DNA of 64,000 bases from Lathyrus oleraceus. Lineage: Eukaryota; Streptophyta; Magnoliopsida; Fabales; Fabaceae. The position numbers were made by a program, and so were the translations under genes. This document shows positions 1 to 13,640 of this stretch, piece after piece. Below the pieces are notes generated by a model. That model was not told the origin of the DNA, ran no database searches, and was given only the letters and a program-made list of their open reading frames with translations. How positions within the stretch are numbered: position 1 is the first letter of the stretch; the number at the start of each line of letters is the position of its first letter. The stretch covers positions 272,188,916-272,252,915 of the forward strand of contig NC_066583.1 of the NCBI RefSeq assembly GCF_024323335.1, given 5' to 3'.

Positions 1-1010
1 ATTAACTTTAAAGGTACCATAATGCATACACAATGTCTCAAAATCCTTGGTTTCTTGTCGGATAAGCAACGAAAATATAGTGAAAATGGTGACCGATCAC
101 AGCTTTCCAATGTGATTGTCTTGGCGAGTCCATGAATCTACTGATAAGTCTAACTCTATAAACTATATCAGGTATTATTATTGTCAAGTACCTGAGCTTT
201 CCACTAGCCTTTTGAAATTTGTTGAATTGATAAGATCACTACCGCTTTATTTTTCTTATTTCAATCTTTCTTCCACTGGAGTCATCATTGGCTTACATGA
301 TTCTATCTTAAATTTTTTCAGAATATCTGTTGCGTATTTCTTCTATGAAATAAAAGTTCCATCATCTGTCTGCTTCACTTAAATGCCTAGAAAATAAGAC
401 ATTTGGCTCATATCTATCATTTCGAATTGAGTGGATATATTATCCTTAAAATATGCTAATAATTTTGTATTGTTATCGGTGAAGATAAGATCATCCACAT
501 ATAATGAAACAATAACAATATTTCCATCCTTGTTTGCTTTGACGTATAAAGCTTACTCATTTGGACTTCTGTGGAATCCATTATTGATAAAAACAGGTGT
601 CAATATGTGTGTATCAAGCTCTAGGTGACTACTTCAATCCATAAAGTGATTTCTTTAACTTGTACACCTTATCTTCATCTCCTTGTAAATAACTTGATGG
701 TTGTTCTACATAAACTTCTTCTTCAAACACACCATTCAAGAAAGAAGACTTGACATCCATCTAAAATATCTTCCATTGGTTCTAGGTATCAAGGGAAAGG
801 ATCATGTGTAACATGTCCATTGTAGCATCTGAAGCAAAAACTTCAAAATATTCAATGTTGGGATTTTTTTTGTACCCTTTTTCTACTAACCGTGCTTTGA
901 AGCGATTTACTTCTCCTTTTGGGTTATACTTTGTTTTGTATACCCACTTGACTCCAATTGGTTTCTTTCCCTCTAGGAGTGTAGTTAACTCCCACATATT
1001 ATTTTTCTAA
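1..1010 (-). pseudogene. Ty1/copia reverse transcriptase remnant (element A)
   Basis: Minus-strand translation gives the copia RT in order. It starts with MWELTTLLEGKKPIGVKWVYK near 997, goes on to a MDVKSSFLNG-like stretch near 760-730, and reaches the catalytic motif LYVDDLIFTDNN near 510-470. MSYFLGI and KKYATDILKKFKIESCKP follow near 400-310, and SHWKAV lies near 100. The frame is interrupted by several stops and at least two shifts, so it is dead. The fragment runs off the left edge, so RNase H and the 3' LTR are not visible. Motif wording resembles the Tork/Tnt1 group; lineage is inferred. Confidence 0.85.
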
Positions 1011-2195
1011 ATTTCATGAATTTCTTCATCCATTTCTTTCATCCAACAATATGTATTGGTTGCTTCCTCATATCTCATGGGATCACAATAAACTTAACAA
1101 GATATAATAAGTATTTTCTTCCTCCCTATCACTAGAATCATCAACTCTGTCAACTTCATAATCTTTCAAGCGTGGAGGTGGACGGCGCTCCCTTTATGGA
1201 TATCTACGAGGTTGTGAGTTTTGTGTTGGTTCATTTACTAGTTCATCAGCTTTATCATTTACTTCCTCATTTATAATAATTGGTACATAAAACATCTCAT
1301 TTTCTTTTTTTGACCAGTCCCAGCTCCATCTTCATCAAAGGTAACATCTATGCTGATGACTAACTTTTGAGTTTCTAGATTATACAACTTTTAGACTTTT
1401 GTTTCTTCATTGTATCCTATAAATATGCACTTTTCTTCCTTGGCATCGAGCTTCTTCCTTAGTTGATCTGGAACATGTGCATAAGCAATACAACCAAAAA
1501 CTTTCAAGCTACTCAAATTTGGTTTTTGCCCACTCCAAGCTTCTTGTGGAGTTTTATCACGTACCTTTTTCACATAACACCTAATTAATAGGCATAATTC
1601 ACAAGTCATTACCTCCGCCCCAAAACCCTTATGTAAATTCTTTCAATGCGACATGCTTCTCACATTATCCATGATTGTTATATTCTTTCTTTCTGCCACT
1701 CCATTTTGTTGAGGAGTGTATCTTATCGTCATTTGATGCTTGGCACCCAGTTTTCTAAAAAAATTCATCAAAGACAATATATTGTGTTCCCTTATCAGCT
1801 CTTAAGGTCTTCAAAGTATAACTACTTTGTCTTTCAACATATATCAAAAATATTTTGAGCGTATCACAAGCATCCGAATTAATTTTCAGAACATAAACTC
1901 GTGTCTTCCTATTAAAATCATTAATGAAAGTAATAAAAAATATATTACCTCCGTTTGATGGAACTTCAACATAACACATATCAAAGTGCACAAGATCAAG
2001 TGCTTTTGTAGCTCTCCAGGCATGCCCTTTCGGAAAAGGATCTCGATGCTTCTTTCCTACTACACAACCTTCACACAGTTGATCAGGGGTTTGGATAACT
2101 GGAAAGCCAGTAACCCACTTCTTATTTGCAAAAAACTTCAAAGTTGAAGTGTCCAAAGGGCATGTGCCAAAGCCAATTATCATCAACAACTACAA
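1011..2195 (-). pseudogene. Ty1/copia integrase remnant (element A)
   Basis: Minus strand, upstream in transcription of the RT fragment and part of the same polyprotein. The block at 1755-2189 holds the GAG-pre-integrase part (CEGCVVGKKHRDPFP) and the first half of the integrase core (LVHFDMCYVEVPSNGG, then TLRADKGTQY for the second acidic residue). The block at 1391-1609 holds the C-terminal part (TPQEAWSGQKPNLSSLKVFG, QLRKKLDAKEEKCIFIGYN). The segment between is frameshifted. Positions 1010-1390 code for the low-complexity linker to RT and carry stops. Confidence 0.85.
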
Positions 2196-2800
2196 CTTGG
2201 CAACACATATTAGCATCATACCTTATGTTTATTGGAAATAGCTGATTCCTTGGCATGCTTGTCTTTGACATGAGGCTCATCTCAACCTCATTGAGAGTGC
2301 AACCTCTCTTGTTGAAGTTTAAGTCATAGCCTTTCTCCGTAAGTTATCCCACACTTAAGAGATTCTAGCATATACTAGGTACATAGAATACATCAGAAAT
2401 GTAATTCAAAGATCCATCCTTTAACCTGACGAGTGACGACGATCTTTTCTTTTCCTAAAACTTGAAGTTTTGAATTATCACCAAACTTGACTGTGTTATG
2501 GAAATTTTCATCTAAGTCGGAAAATAGTTCTTTATTTCCACTTAGATGGTTATGGCATCCAGTACCTAACAACCATTGGTCATCATTTTTATCAGCTATT
2601 GTGTGACATGTTGTAAGCGCACCATCTTCATATCATCTCCAATTTCTACAACTCGAGCATGACTATCTCTAATATTCAATGACTTGGCACGACATTCTCG
2701 ACCATAGTGACCATACTTTTTACGGTTATGACACTGAATATGAGATTTACATTCTGATTGAAATGTCCGTACTTTTAACATTTGTGACATTGAATATTAT
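2196..2800 (-). pseudogene. Ty1/copia gag zinc knuckle and protease remnant (element A)
   Basis: The minus strand at 2596-2790 encodes a knuckle-like CHNRKKYGHYGREC (the C-x2-C part is degenerate). Downstream, 2200-2590 reads in broken frames as the protease-to-integrase linker, for example LKDGSLNYISDVFYVPS and KGYDLNFNKRGCTLNEVEM. The order gag, protease, integrase, RT on the minus strand is that of copia. Most of gag upstream of the knuckle is missing, because the primer site lies under 50 bases away, which implies an internal deletion. Confidence 0.7.
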
Positions 2801-2835
2801 ATTTATTTTGAAAGAGCCATTTCCTAGTGTATTTT

Positions 2836-2848
2836 GGCCCTGATACCA
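2836..2848 (-). other. Probable primer-binding site of element A
   Basis: The minus strand reads TGGTATCAGGGCC, one base away from the initiator tRNA-Met complement TGGTATCAGAGCC used by plant copia elements. It lies just upstream of the gag knuckle of element A, where it should be if most of gag was deleted. The 5' LTR would lie to the right (from about 2850) but its far end could not be fixed. Confidence 0.55.
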
Positions 2849-4237
<1,389 letters not shown>

Positions 4238-4395
4238 AAGTTAATTAAATAAATTTTATCCCTTTTTAAAGATAAAAAAATAATTTTAAGCTTAACACAT
4301 AAAAATAATAACAAAAATAAATTATATTCATGATATTTATTCTTTTATCAAATAATTATATTAAATTTAATAAAATAATAATAATTTTATATTCA

Positions 4396-4426
4396 AAATA
4401 ATAATAATAATAATAATAATAATAAT
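4396..4426. repeat. (AAT)n microsatellite
   Basis: About ten ATA/AAT units following TTCAAA. Confidence 0.95.
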
Positions 4427-4547
4427 TTGACTTAATAAATTAATATTGTTTATTAAAGATATGAATACCCACGAATATTAGTACCATCATATTCATATAT
4501 GTGTCGGATAACTAAATTTTCGTTTATTATATTCTAAATATTTATTA

Positions 4548-4782
4548 GGGTAATATCAACTTGTGCCCCAAGGGCACAAGGTAAGAATTAAATGCATTTT
4601 TGTCAAAATTACCCCTATATAATTATTAGGAGAGAGAAAAAGTAAAATGAATGTAAATATAATTAAGGGTATTACAGGTAAAATAAAAATTATTGTTTAA
4701 AAAGTAATAATAATGATTAACTTTTTTAGTATGGATAAAAAATCAAAAAATAACACTTAAAAAGGAACGGATGGAGTACTAT
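4548..4782. mobile_element. Possible MITE-like sequence with terminal hairpin
   Basis: At 4560-4580 a perfect short inverted repeat, CTTGTGCCC and GGGCACAAG, has a 3-base loop and is followed by AT-rich sequence. About 200 bases on is GGAACGGATGGAGTACT, whose complement resembles the CTCCGTTCC-type ends seen on some Stowaway-like elements. The two ends do not match each other well and no target duplication was confirmed, so this may be two separate remnants. Confidence 0.3.
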
Positions 4783-5689
4783 TCAAATCATACCGATTTT
4801 AGGGATGCGAGTTTTTTTTTTTTGCGTGACCACTATATTGACATGCTATTATATGTTTTGAGTGTGACAACCTGTGATAGTTTTATCCTTTAAAAAACAT
4901 ATATTGTTAGATTAAGGTGTATGAGTATTAATATAAATTATCATTTATATCTCTTTTCAAGTAATATGGAGTTTTTAAAAGTACACGAACAACTTCCAAT
5001 ATTATTATTATGAAGTACAATAAAATATTTATTTACTTTTTCACCTAAAAAAGAAATTTTGGTAAAAATGATTCTCGTGGAAAAATGACTTGAAACTCAA
5101 GAAAAGAACTTAACTTTGAGTTTTATAATTTTTTTTCCTTTTCTTTTTGTATAAATGAATGGAATGATCAACATTGTAGTGCTCTTGCTTTTGTGAATAC
5201 AAAACTTATACTCCAAGGACACTCACACATGGCATGTGGCAAAAGTGCAACGGACACAATTTTCATTACATATTCGTCCAATTAGGTGACTTTCCATACC
5301 TTTAGCATATTTTTCAGGTGATATTATTATATAGTAAAAACAATGTGATTATGTGAATACGATGTGAATCAATCAATGTGCAATAAATAATAAAAAGTTA
5401 ATCAAGAAAGTACCTTATCCAAGTTTGATCATTTTTGTATCCAAGAAAGGCATTATTCGGTCAAAATAGCCACGATAGATTGTACTCTACTTTTCTTATT
5501 AACAAAGCAGTGGTTGCGATTCATCATTTATTAACTCATATTGTTGATTTTATAATATTGTGTATATTGACCAATTTTATCTAAAATATTGATAATTCTA
5601 AAATCATTTTAAATTCTAATTAATATAAAAACCCTAATACATATCATCGGAACATGTGATATTTGATAAAGAAGTTGAGCCCATTGTTT
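4783..5689. other. Non-coding AT-rich stretch
   Basis: No supported gene, repeat or transposon motif on either strand. Confidence 0.5.
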
Positions 5690-5998
5690 CTACAACTTCA
5701 TCTGAATAATTGTAGTTCTTTTGTATTCTTAGCAAAAGTTTAATATTTACAATTGTATCGATAGGTTACTATTTCATGAAGTTCTTCATTTAGAAGAAAA
5801 AAAGCAAAAGAAAATAGAAGAAAGGAGAGATAACAAACTTAATCAATGAAGCAATTGAATCTTTTAATCACTTAGTTAGTTAGCACACACCATCTTAATT
5901 AACTCTAGCAACAGAGTAAGTTGCACGCCATGTTGCTCATGACAGTTAAGTTGGTTAGAATTAGTAGATTATTTGTAATGCAAGTTACAAGTTCAACA
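5690..5998 (-). mobile_element. Probable 3' LTR of copia element B
   Basis: On the minus strand the element B polyprotein ends near 6000 and is followed by a purine-rich tract, GAGGGAGGA (5999-6007), then TGTTGAACTTG, the expected polypurine tract and LTR start. The far end of the LTR near 5690 is a guess. The 5' LTR of element B was not found. Confidence 0.5.
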
Positions 5999-7430
5999 TC
6001 CTCCCTCAAGAATAACATGGTAGATGTCGAGCGTGTTGAGCTTGGAAATGAAATATTGATAAGTCTTGGGTGACAAGGGTTTGGTAAAGATATATGTAAG
6101 TTGAGTCTTTGTGGGAATTGGAAGTAATTTGAATACTACCTTTTGAATTCTTTCTCGGACAAAATGACAATCAATTTTAAGGTGTTTGGTTCTCTCATGG
6201 AAGACGAGATTTGTTGCAATGTGTATAGCACTTTGATTATCACAGTATAAAGTTGGAAGTTTGGTGCAATTGACTCTTAACACTTCAAGTAAAGTGATTA
6301 ACCATTGTAGCTCACAGGATGCAAAGGATAATGTCATATACTCTGCTTTAGAAGAGCTTCTTGAGACTGTATGATACTTATCAGCTCTCTGTGAAATTAA
6401 AGAAGAAACAAGGAAAAAGAAATAATCACTAATGGATGTTCTATTATCGATGCAACATGCATAATTCGCATTAATGAACATAAGCAATTGGAGTTGTGTA
6501 TCTCTCTTGAAAAATAAACCTCGACCTGATGAATCTTTGATAGAGTAACTTTCACATAAGTCTTCTATAGTCGCCAATATCATCAAAAGGTGCTAAGAAA
6601 TCTTAGTTTTACTTTATTGAGGGATCAAAGGGTGTATTTCCAGGTTTAGCTCCAAGAAATCCCGCATCATACATTGAATCAGGGAATTATTTTCTTTGTA
6701 AAATTGTTATCTTAACTTTAGAGTGAGCTACCTCAATTCCAAGGAACTATTTAATTGTCCATGATATTCATTTGAACTGGATATCCAGAATTTTCTTGAT
6801 TATATCAAGCACACAAAGGGAGTTTCCTGCAAGAATCACATAATCGACATACAACAAAATGATTGTGAATGAAGTCTCCTTATGAAGAGTGGAGAGTGAA
6901 TAAGGAGTGATCAGATATGGATTGCTTATACACGTAGTCAAACAAGACTCCAGCCAAGTTTTCATAGCACTTTGTACTTACTTGTTTTAGACCATAAAAG
7001 GATTTGAGTAACTTGCAAACTTGATTAGGCTTAGGACTTGTAACACCTTGAGGAACTATCATATAAACCTCTTCTTTTAAGTCACCGTGTAAAAATGCAT
7101 TATTTACATAAATTGATGTAAATGTTAAGAGTTGGTGACTTCCATTGCAAGATGAACTCTCACAGTTATGATCTTGGCCACATGTGATAATGTTTCAAAT
7201 AAATCAATTCCTTCCACTTGATTGTTTCTCTTTGCAACTAATCTTGTGTTGTATCTTTCAACTGTATCATCTACTTTGTGATTTCTTTTATAAATTCACT
7301 CGCTTTCTATAAGCTTGATATGAGTTGAAATGTCCATAAAAATCTAATTTTTATTTTTTTGCAAGGCTTGTAACTCACAATTTATGGCTTGAACCCAACA
7401 CTCTTGTGTGCTAGCTTGGTTGTAATTTGC
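5999..7430 (-). pseudogene. Ty1/copia RT and RNase H remnant (element B)
   Basis: The minus-strand block 5993-6586 is copia RNase H and the C-terminus: SSSKAEYMTLSFASCELQW, LYCDNQSAIHIATN, HERTKHLKIDCHFVRE and IFTKPLS. Upstream, 6768-7062 holds RT in two overlapping frames: VCKLLKSFYGLKQ, then the catalytic-site remnant ILLYVDYVILAG, where the second Asp of YVDD is Tyr. 7063-7430 continues toward the RT N-terminus with many stops. The catalytic change, frameshift and stops all mark an old dead copy. Confidence 0.88.
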
Positions 7431-7555
7431 AGACTCGTTATGAGTTGAGAGACATATCAAAGGTTATATGCGCACTTGAAATTTTAGCATATGAATGATA
7501 ATGCGATATATGGTGGAGAGTATCTGAAGATGTTGGTGTGATTAAATTCAATGAG

Positions 7556-8690
<1,135 letters not shown>

Positions 8691-8699
8691 ATAATTATT

Positions 8700-9124
8700 A
8701 TTAATAAATATTTTGCAATAAATAAATATATAAATGATTATTATTTATATTTTTTTTAATAAAAAATTAATCAGTGACATGGAAAATACGACGCTAATCA
8801 TAATTTTTTTTTCAAATTAGTGTCTTAGAAAACACGTCGCAAATATGATATTAGTGACGTTAAATTCACATGACAAACTTGCAATCAAGACATGCAGACC
8901 TGACGTGCAGCAGAGTAGAAGCAGAAATGCAGCAAGATTTTGTGACGTGAAAATCATGTGGCAAATGATGTGACGTGAAATTCACGACACAACTTTGTGA
9001 CGTGATTTTCACATGACAAAAAAGTTGTCACAACTGCTACTGTCTCGTGAATAATTATGACGTGTTTTTCACATTTGTGTCGTGAAAATCACGTTGCAAT
9101 ATACTATTTTTTGTAGCGTAAATT
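8700..9124. mobile_element. One end of a CACTA-like DNA transposon with palindromic subterminal repeats
   Basis: Read on the minus strand from 9117, the sequence begins CGCTACAAAAAATAGTATAT, close to the CACTACAAAAAA terminus of plant CACTA (En/Spm) elements. About eight imperfect copies of a 22-24-bp motif of the form GTGACGTGAAAATCACGTCGC follow in both orientations up to about 8780. Such clustered subterminal motifs bind transposase in this superfamily. The element separates the gag and integrase halves of copia element B. The other end (a second CACTA) is not visible near 8690, so it is truncated or a solo end. Confidence 0.65.
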
Positions 9125-9129
9125 CACAG

Positions 9130-9490
9130 GAATCAATTTTTTTTATACTTTTAGATTCATCAGCACAATCTCCCTCTTTCATCAATTCAAGAAATGTGTT
9201 GTTGGTTGAATAATTCTTCTTATAGTTGGGAGGAAAATCATGTTTCCTAAAGAAATTGTCAATGGTATGACCAGTGCTTTCATAATGTGAGCACTCCTTC
9301 TTCTAGTAACCAAATGACTTAGGTATTTTTCCTATGTTAGAGGAAGATGCACTAAAACCATGATTTTTTTTCTTGAAGTCTTCTTGAATCACTTGTATTG
9401 GTAAGGACTTTGGATTCATCATAATAAAGTGCATTATGTTGTAATACCATAGCAAAAAAATCTGTTTGATAGGTGAAAAATGATTCATCA
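9130..9490 (-). pseudogene. Ty1/copia gag fragment with zinc-knuckle remnant (element B)
   Basis: Minus strand reads KKECSHYESTGHTIDNFF, then RKHDFPPNYKKNYS and FLELMKEGDCADES. This is the C-x2-C/H-type knuckle region typical of plant copia gag, with one stop (TAG) just before it and the last Cys replaced by Phe. It is the upstream half of the element whose integrase resumes at about 8690. Most of gag and the 5' LTR are absent. Confidence 0.75.
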
Positions 9491-10838
9491 AAATAATTTA
9501 AGCATGCATAAGATCGAAATGAACATTCAAAATTGTTAAGAGTCGAATTGAACGAGTAATATCACGATGATGTAACATTGATGCATGTTGTGCATACACA
9601 TCGATGTGGACAAGAACAAACATGTGTAAGTAAGTATGCTTCAAATTTCTCACATAGAATCATTAGAGTAGTAAATATTATAAGAAACATACTTAGGATC
9701 ATTAGAGTAGTAAATATTATAAGAAACATTATTGTTGCATATTTATCGGTAAATATGAGTCGTACTCAACATAAACAAAATTAAAATTTTAAATTTTCAC
9801 TTAAAAATAAAATAAACTTGTATTCATGTGAAATGGAAAGCTCCTCTTTTCGGTTGGTTTTAAGAGTAATAAAAATAGTGTATCTAATGATTCTTTGAGC
9901 ATTCCTCTTGTGGTGTCATTTCAGGGACTTTAGAACTTCTATTGTATTGTCGATGTTTTATTTTTTATTGGAAAAGCAACAAATTGTAAAGTTGAATTAT
10001 TCTCTTTAACTAAAGTTAATGAAGTTACTTTTCGTAAAAGTTAGAGCAATCTATTTGGCATTTCAGCAATCTGCTTCTCAATTTTTTACCATTTTAAATT
10101 TGTATATTTTCTATTCATAATTTTACTATTTAATTCTCTCAAAAATCTCAACAAAAAAACAATATTGAATGTAGAATAAATATGTGGTAGAAGTAAATAC
10201 TTATCGGCAACAAATTACGAAACGAAAATTTGCATATTTAAGGTAAGCAAAAAAAAATCTTGAAGATATTTTTGTATATTTCATAGTTGCTTATCAAACG
10301 TAGGAATTCCCTCATATTTGAAAAATGCATAATAATACAAATTTATGCCATATTAATGGGAAAATGTGAATTAATGAGAAACTTCATATTTACATTTACT
10401 GTAGTTGTTAATCTTGACTTCGAATGACTAGAGATGAGAGAGTTTTTTTTTGAAAAAAATATTTACATATGGATAATTGAGTAAACAAATGGATTGTTTT
10501 ACTTATTAATAAAAAAAGATATTTGGTCTGAGCTTTTGTCTAACAAGCCCAATATCACAACTTTAATACCATTACCACTTTTCAAGGTAGACTAGACATT
10601 CAAACCCTAAAAACCTCACTATGTATAAATTTGAGCACCAAATTGCATCATCTTAGAGTTTTATCTTGCCCAATGTTAATTTGAATTCATGATCGAGAAT
10701 AATAGTGCCGTGTGGGAGCTTCAACTCGTTTTCATTTTCGGTCCACAATGACGGAGGACCAAACCTTATAAGGGACATACACACTTTTATATTATTTTTC
10801 TTTCATAAGTTTTTCTTTTTCAAATAGATACTTTCTGA
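9491..10838. other. Non-coding AT-rich stretch
   Basis: No supported gene. It contains only a short tandem duplication (9659-9729) and runs into the target-site copy of the hAT MITE. Confidence 0.5.
9659..9729. repeat. Short tandem duplication, period 39 bp
   Basis: A 32-bp string starting ATCATTAGAGTAGTAAATAT occurs at 9659-9690 and 9698-9729 without mismatch. Confidence 0.95.
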
Positions 10839-11736
10839 TAGGGGTGTTCGCGGTGCGGTTTGAACGATTTTGACGATAAAAATCATCCGAACCGCAAGAG
10901 AAAAAAGCATGCGGTTTGGTTTCGTTCGGTTGACTTTTAGAAATAAAACCAAACCAAATCAAACCAAATCAATGCGGTTTGGATTGGTTCGGTTGGTTCG
11001 GTTTTTTATAATATTTTTATTGAGTCATACATACACCTATAGAGAACAACATAACTTTGTATTTAGTCATTCATACATTATTAAATAACATAAAAACTTA
11101 TCATATTTAGACAAAAACTTCGCATTCAATATACACAAAATTAGATTAGACAAAAATGGAATAAAAAATATATATATAATAGTAGAATAAAATAATATCA
11201 AACACATTATAATAAAACATAAAAAAAATATTAGATGAGAGATTAGAGAAGATGAAAAAAAGAACATAAGAGATGCGGGATTGAGAGGAAATGTGCGATA
11301 AAAACATAATTGGAAGAGAAAATAGTAACATAAAAGATAAAAAAGAAAGAACATAAGAGATGAAATATTAGAGTAGAAAAAGTGAAAAGTACATGGTAAA
11401 GAAGATGAGAAGAATGTGCGATACTACTGGGAGAGATTTAAGAAGGTTGAAATTGAAATCCTAAGTGTGAGTAAGAGAAAGTCGTTTTTAATTGTAAGGT
11501 TAAGGCATACTAAGTTTGAATTTTGGATTGGATGTGGGATAATTGAAGTTTGAGTTGTAACATAATGCGGTGTGGGTTGGTTTAGTTCGGTTTGAAAAAT
11601 ACAAACAGCAAACCAAACCAAACCGTGCGGTTTTGTTAGAGAATGACCCAAACGGATCCGAACCAAATGCGGTTTTTTGCGGTTTTGGTTTGGTTTGCGG
11701 TTTTCTATTGGGTTGGTTTGGTTTTGAACACCCCTA
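10839..11736. mobile_element. hAT-type non-autonomous element (MITE), copy 1
   Basis: The 898-bp element has 11-bp perfect terminal inverted repeats, TAGGGGTGTTC and GAACACCCCTA. The flanks carry a perfect 8-bp target duplication CTTTCTGA at 10831-10838 and 11737-11744. An 8-bp duplication and TA-x-x-G termini fit the hAT superfamily. The subterminal regions are rich in GCGGTTTGGTTT-type repeats and their complements; the centre is AT-rich with no transposase. A second, diverged copy lies at 57363-58238. Confidence 0.9.
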
Positions 11737-11827
11737 CTTTCTGATCAGATATGATTCCATCTCCAGTACAACTCTTACTTTTTCCATCAGTACCAGGTAC
11801 CACAACAACAACTTTGGATAGATTTAT

Positions 11828-12157
11828 TGTATTGGAATAAAAGAGTTTAAAAAAAAAAGGGAGAAGAAGAAGAGAGAGATAAAAGAGAGAAAAATTATAT
11901 GTTGAATTTGTGATAACCGAAATTCTTATTGAAGGAAGTTGTTGTTATTTACATCGTATCATGCCCTTTATATAGACAATAAAAGTTTAGGCCTAAAACT
12001 TAGAAAATACAAAATAAAAACTACAAGTTACACTTGGACACAACAACTACAAGTTGCATTCGATCATGTCGAATACAACTGACTGATACTACTTTGACTA
12101 GCTACTTCGACACAATCGAATGCTAGCTTTCTAAAAAACTATGAATTACAACTAACA
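11828..12157 (-). mobile_element. 3' LTR of copia element C
   Basis: On the minus strand the polyprotein of element C ends near 12173 (MRNLENMN, stop) and is followed by a short purine-rich tract and TGTTAGTTGTAATTC at 12157. The proposed LTR is 330 bp, closing with CCAATACA at 11828, and carries a TATA box near its middle. The 3' end is a best guess; no target duplication was found because the 5' LTR is missing. Confidence 0.6.
11964..11975 (-). promoter_or_regulatory. TATA box in the element C LTR
   Basis: CTATATAAAGGG on the minus strand within the 330-bp LTR, at a plausible U3/R position. Confidence 0.55.
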
Positions 12158-13640
12158 CACCACCTAATTCATGTTTTCAAGATTTCTCATTCCAATACTT
12201 TTCTTCAACTCATCTAACCTGACTTTTTTAGGGGTTTGATGAGTGTATCAACTAGTTGCCATTAGGTCTTGCAATGTTCAAGTTCAAACTTTCCTTTGCC
12301 AACTTGATCCCTACGAAAATGAAACCTCCTCTTTATGTGTTTACATCGACCATGACACACTGAATGATTCGTCAGTTCGATAGTTGACTTGTTATCGACA
12401 AATAACTTCAATTTCCTAGGTTCCATTACCTTGATCTCTTCGAGCAACATCGCTATCCATGTTTCTGGACATGTTGCATATGATGCAACCACGTATCCAG
12501 TTTCACAAGATGACAAAGCCACAATACTTTGCTTCCTTGAGCTCTATGAGACTGACACACCTCCAATCATGAATATGTAGCCTGTAGTACTTTTATTCTC
12601 GTCTTGATCTCCACTGAAATATAAACCAATGTAGCCACATACCTCTGCATCTGTGCTGGTCTTCTTCTATCTTGACCTCAACACACCATGACCAATCGTA
12701 CCTTTGATGTATCTCAATACTCTCTTGACTGCAATGAGATGACATCCTTGGGATTTCTCCATGAGTCTTCTCAATAGTCCGACAATTTGACAAATATCTA
12801 GCCTAGTATTGCAAATATACCTCAATGGTCCAATGATTTATTTGTATAGTGTTACACTCATAAACTCATCATATGTCTCCTTCCACAACTTTGCTCTAGT
12901 TTCTAATGGTGTAGCAACTACATTATAGTTGTTCATCTTGAATCTTTTCAAGATATCTTGGGCATACTTCGTCCGGTGCAGAATATCCCTTCATTTGTGT
13001 CTTTAAATTCATCCCTAAGAAATATGACAAATTCCATAAGTCGGACATTTCAAACTCTTGCACCAACTTTGACTTGACTTTTCTTATATATGTTTCATCT
13101 GCACATGTAATCAACAAGTCATCTATATACATGCTTAAGATGATTCGAATGACCCAATCTGCATCATTGGCATACAATCCATGTTCAGGCACACACTTTA
13201 TGAAACTTGATTCGATCAGGAAGTTGTCTACTCTCTTATTTCAAGCCATCGGGGTTTGCTTCAAACCATATATAGCCTTCCTCAATCTTCACACCTTCGA
13301 GTCCTGCCCTTTGATTTCAAATCCTGGTGTTTGACTGACATATACTTCTTCTTCCAAAGGTACATTCAGAAATGTTGATTTTACATCCAACTGATATATC
13401 TTTCACCCTCTGTATGTTGTTGCCGACACAACAAATCTGATTGTCTCCAGCTTTGCAACATGTGCGTAGACTTCATCGAAATCAATACCAGGTTTTTGCA
13501 GAAAATCTCTTGCCACTAGTCTTTCCTTATGCTTACAAATTTCACTGTTTGGCATTCGTTTCATCTTGTAAACCCACTTCACATCAATTGGATTCTTGAT
13601 TGAATCTTCGATAAGTTCCCAGATCTTGTTCTTTCAATTG
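12158..13640 (-). pseudogene. Ty1/copia RT and RNase H remnant (element C)
   Basis: Minus strand. RT starts near 13600 (WVYKMKRMPNSEICKHKERL), followed by [39 protein letters not shown] and the catalytic MYIDDLLITCADE with both Asp retained (about 13130). SYFLGM follows. RNase H at 12262-12522 reads MALSSCETGYVVASYA, LFVDNKSTIELTNHS and HGRCKHIKRRFHF, and the tail ends at DELKKSIGM. Some stops and at least two frameshifts (near 12600 and 12900) break the frame. It is the best preserved of the minus-strand copia pol genes. Confidence 0.9.
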
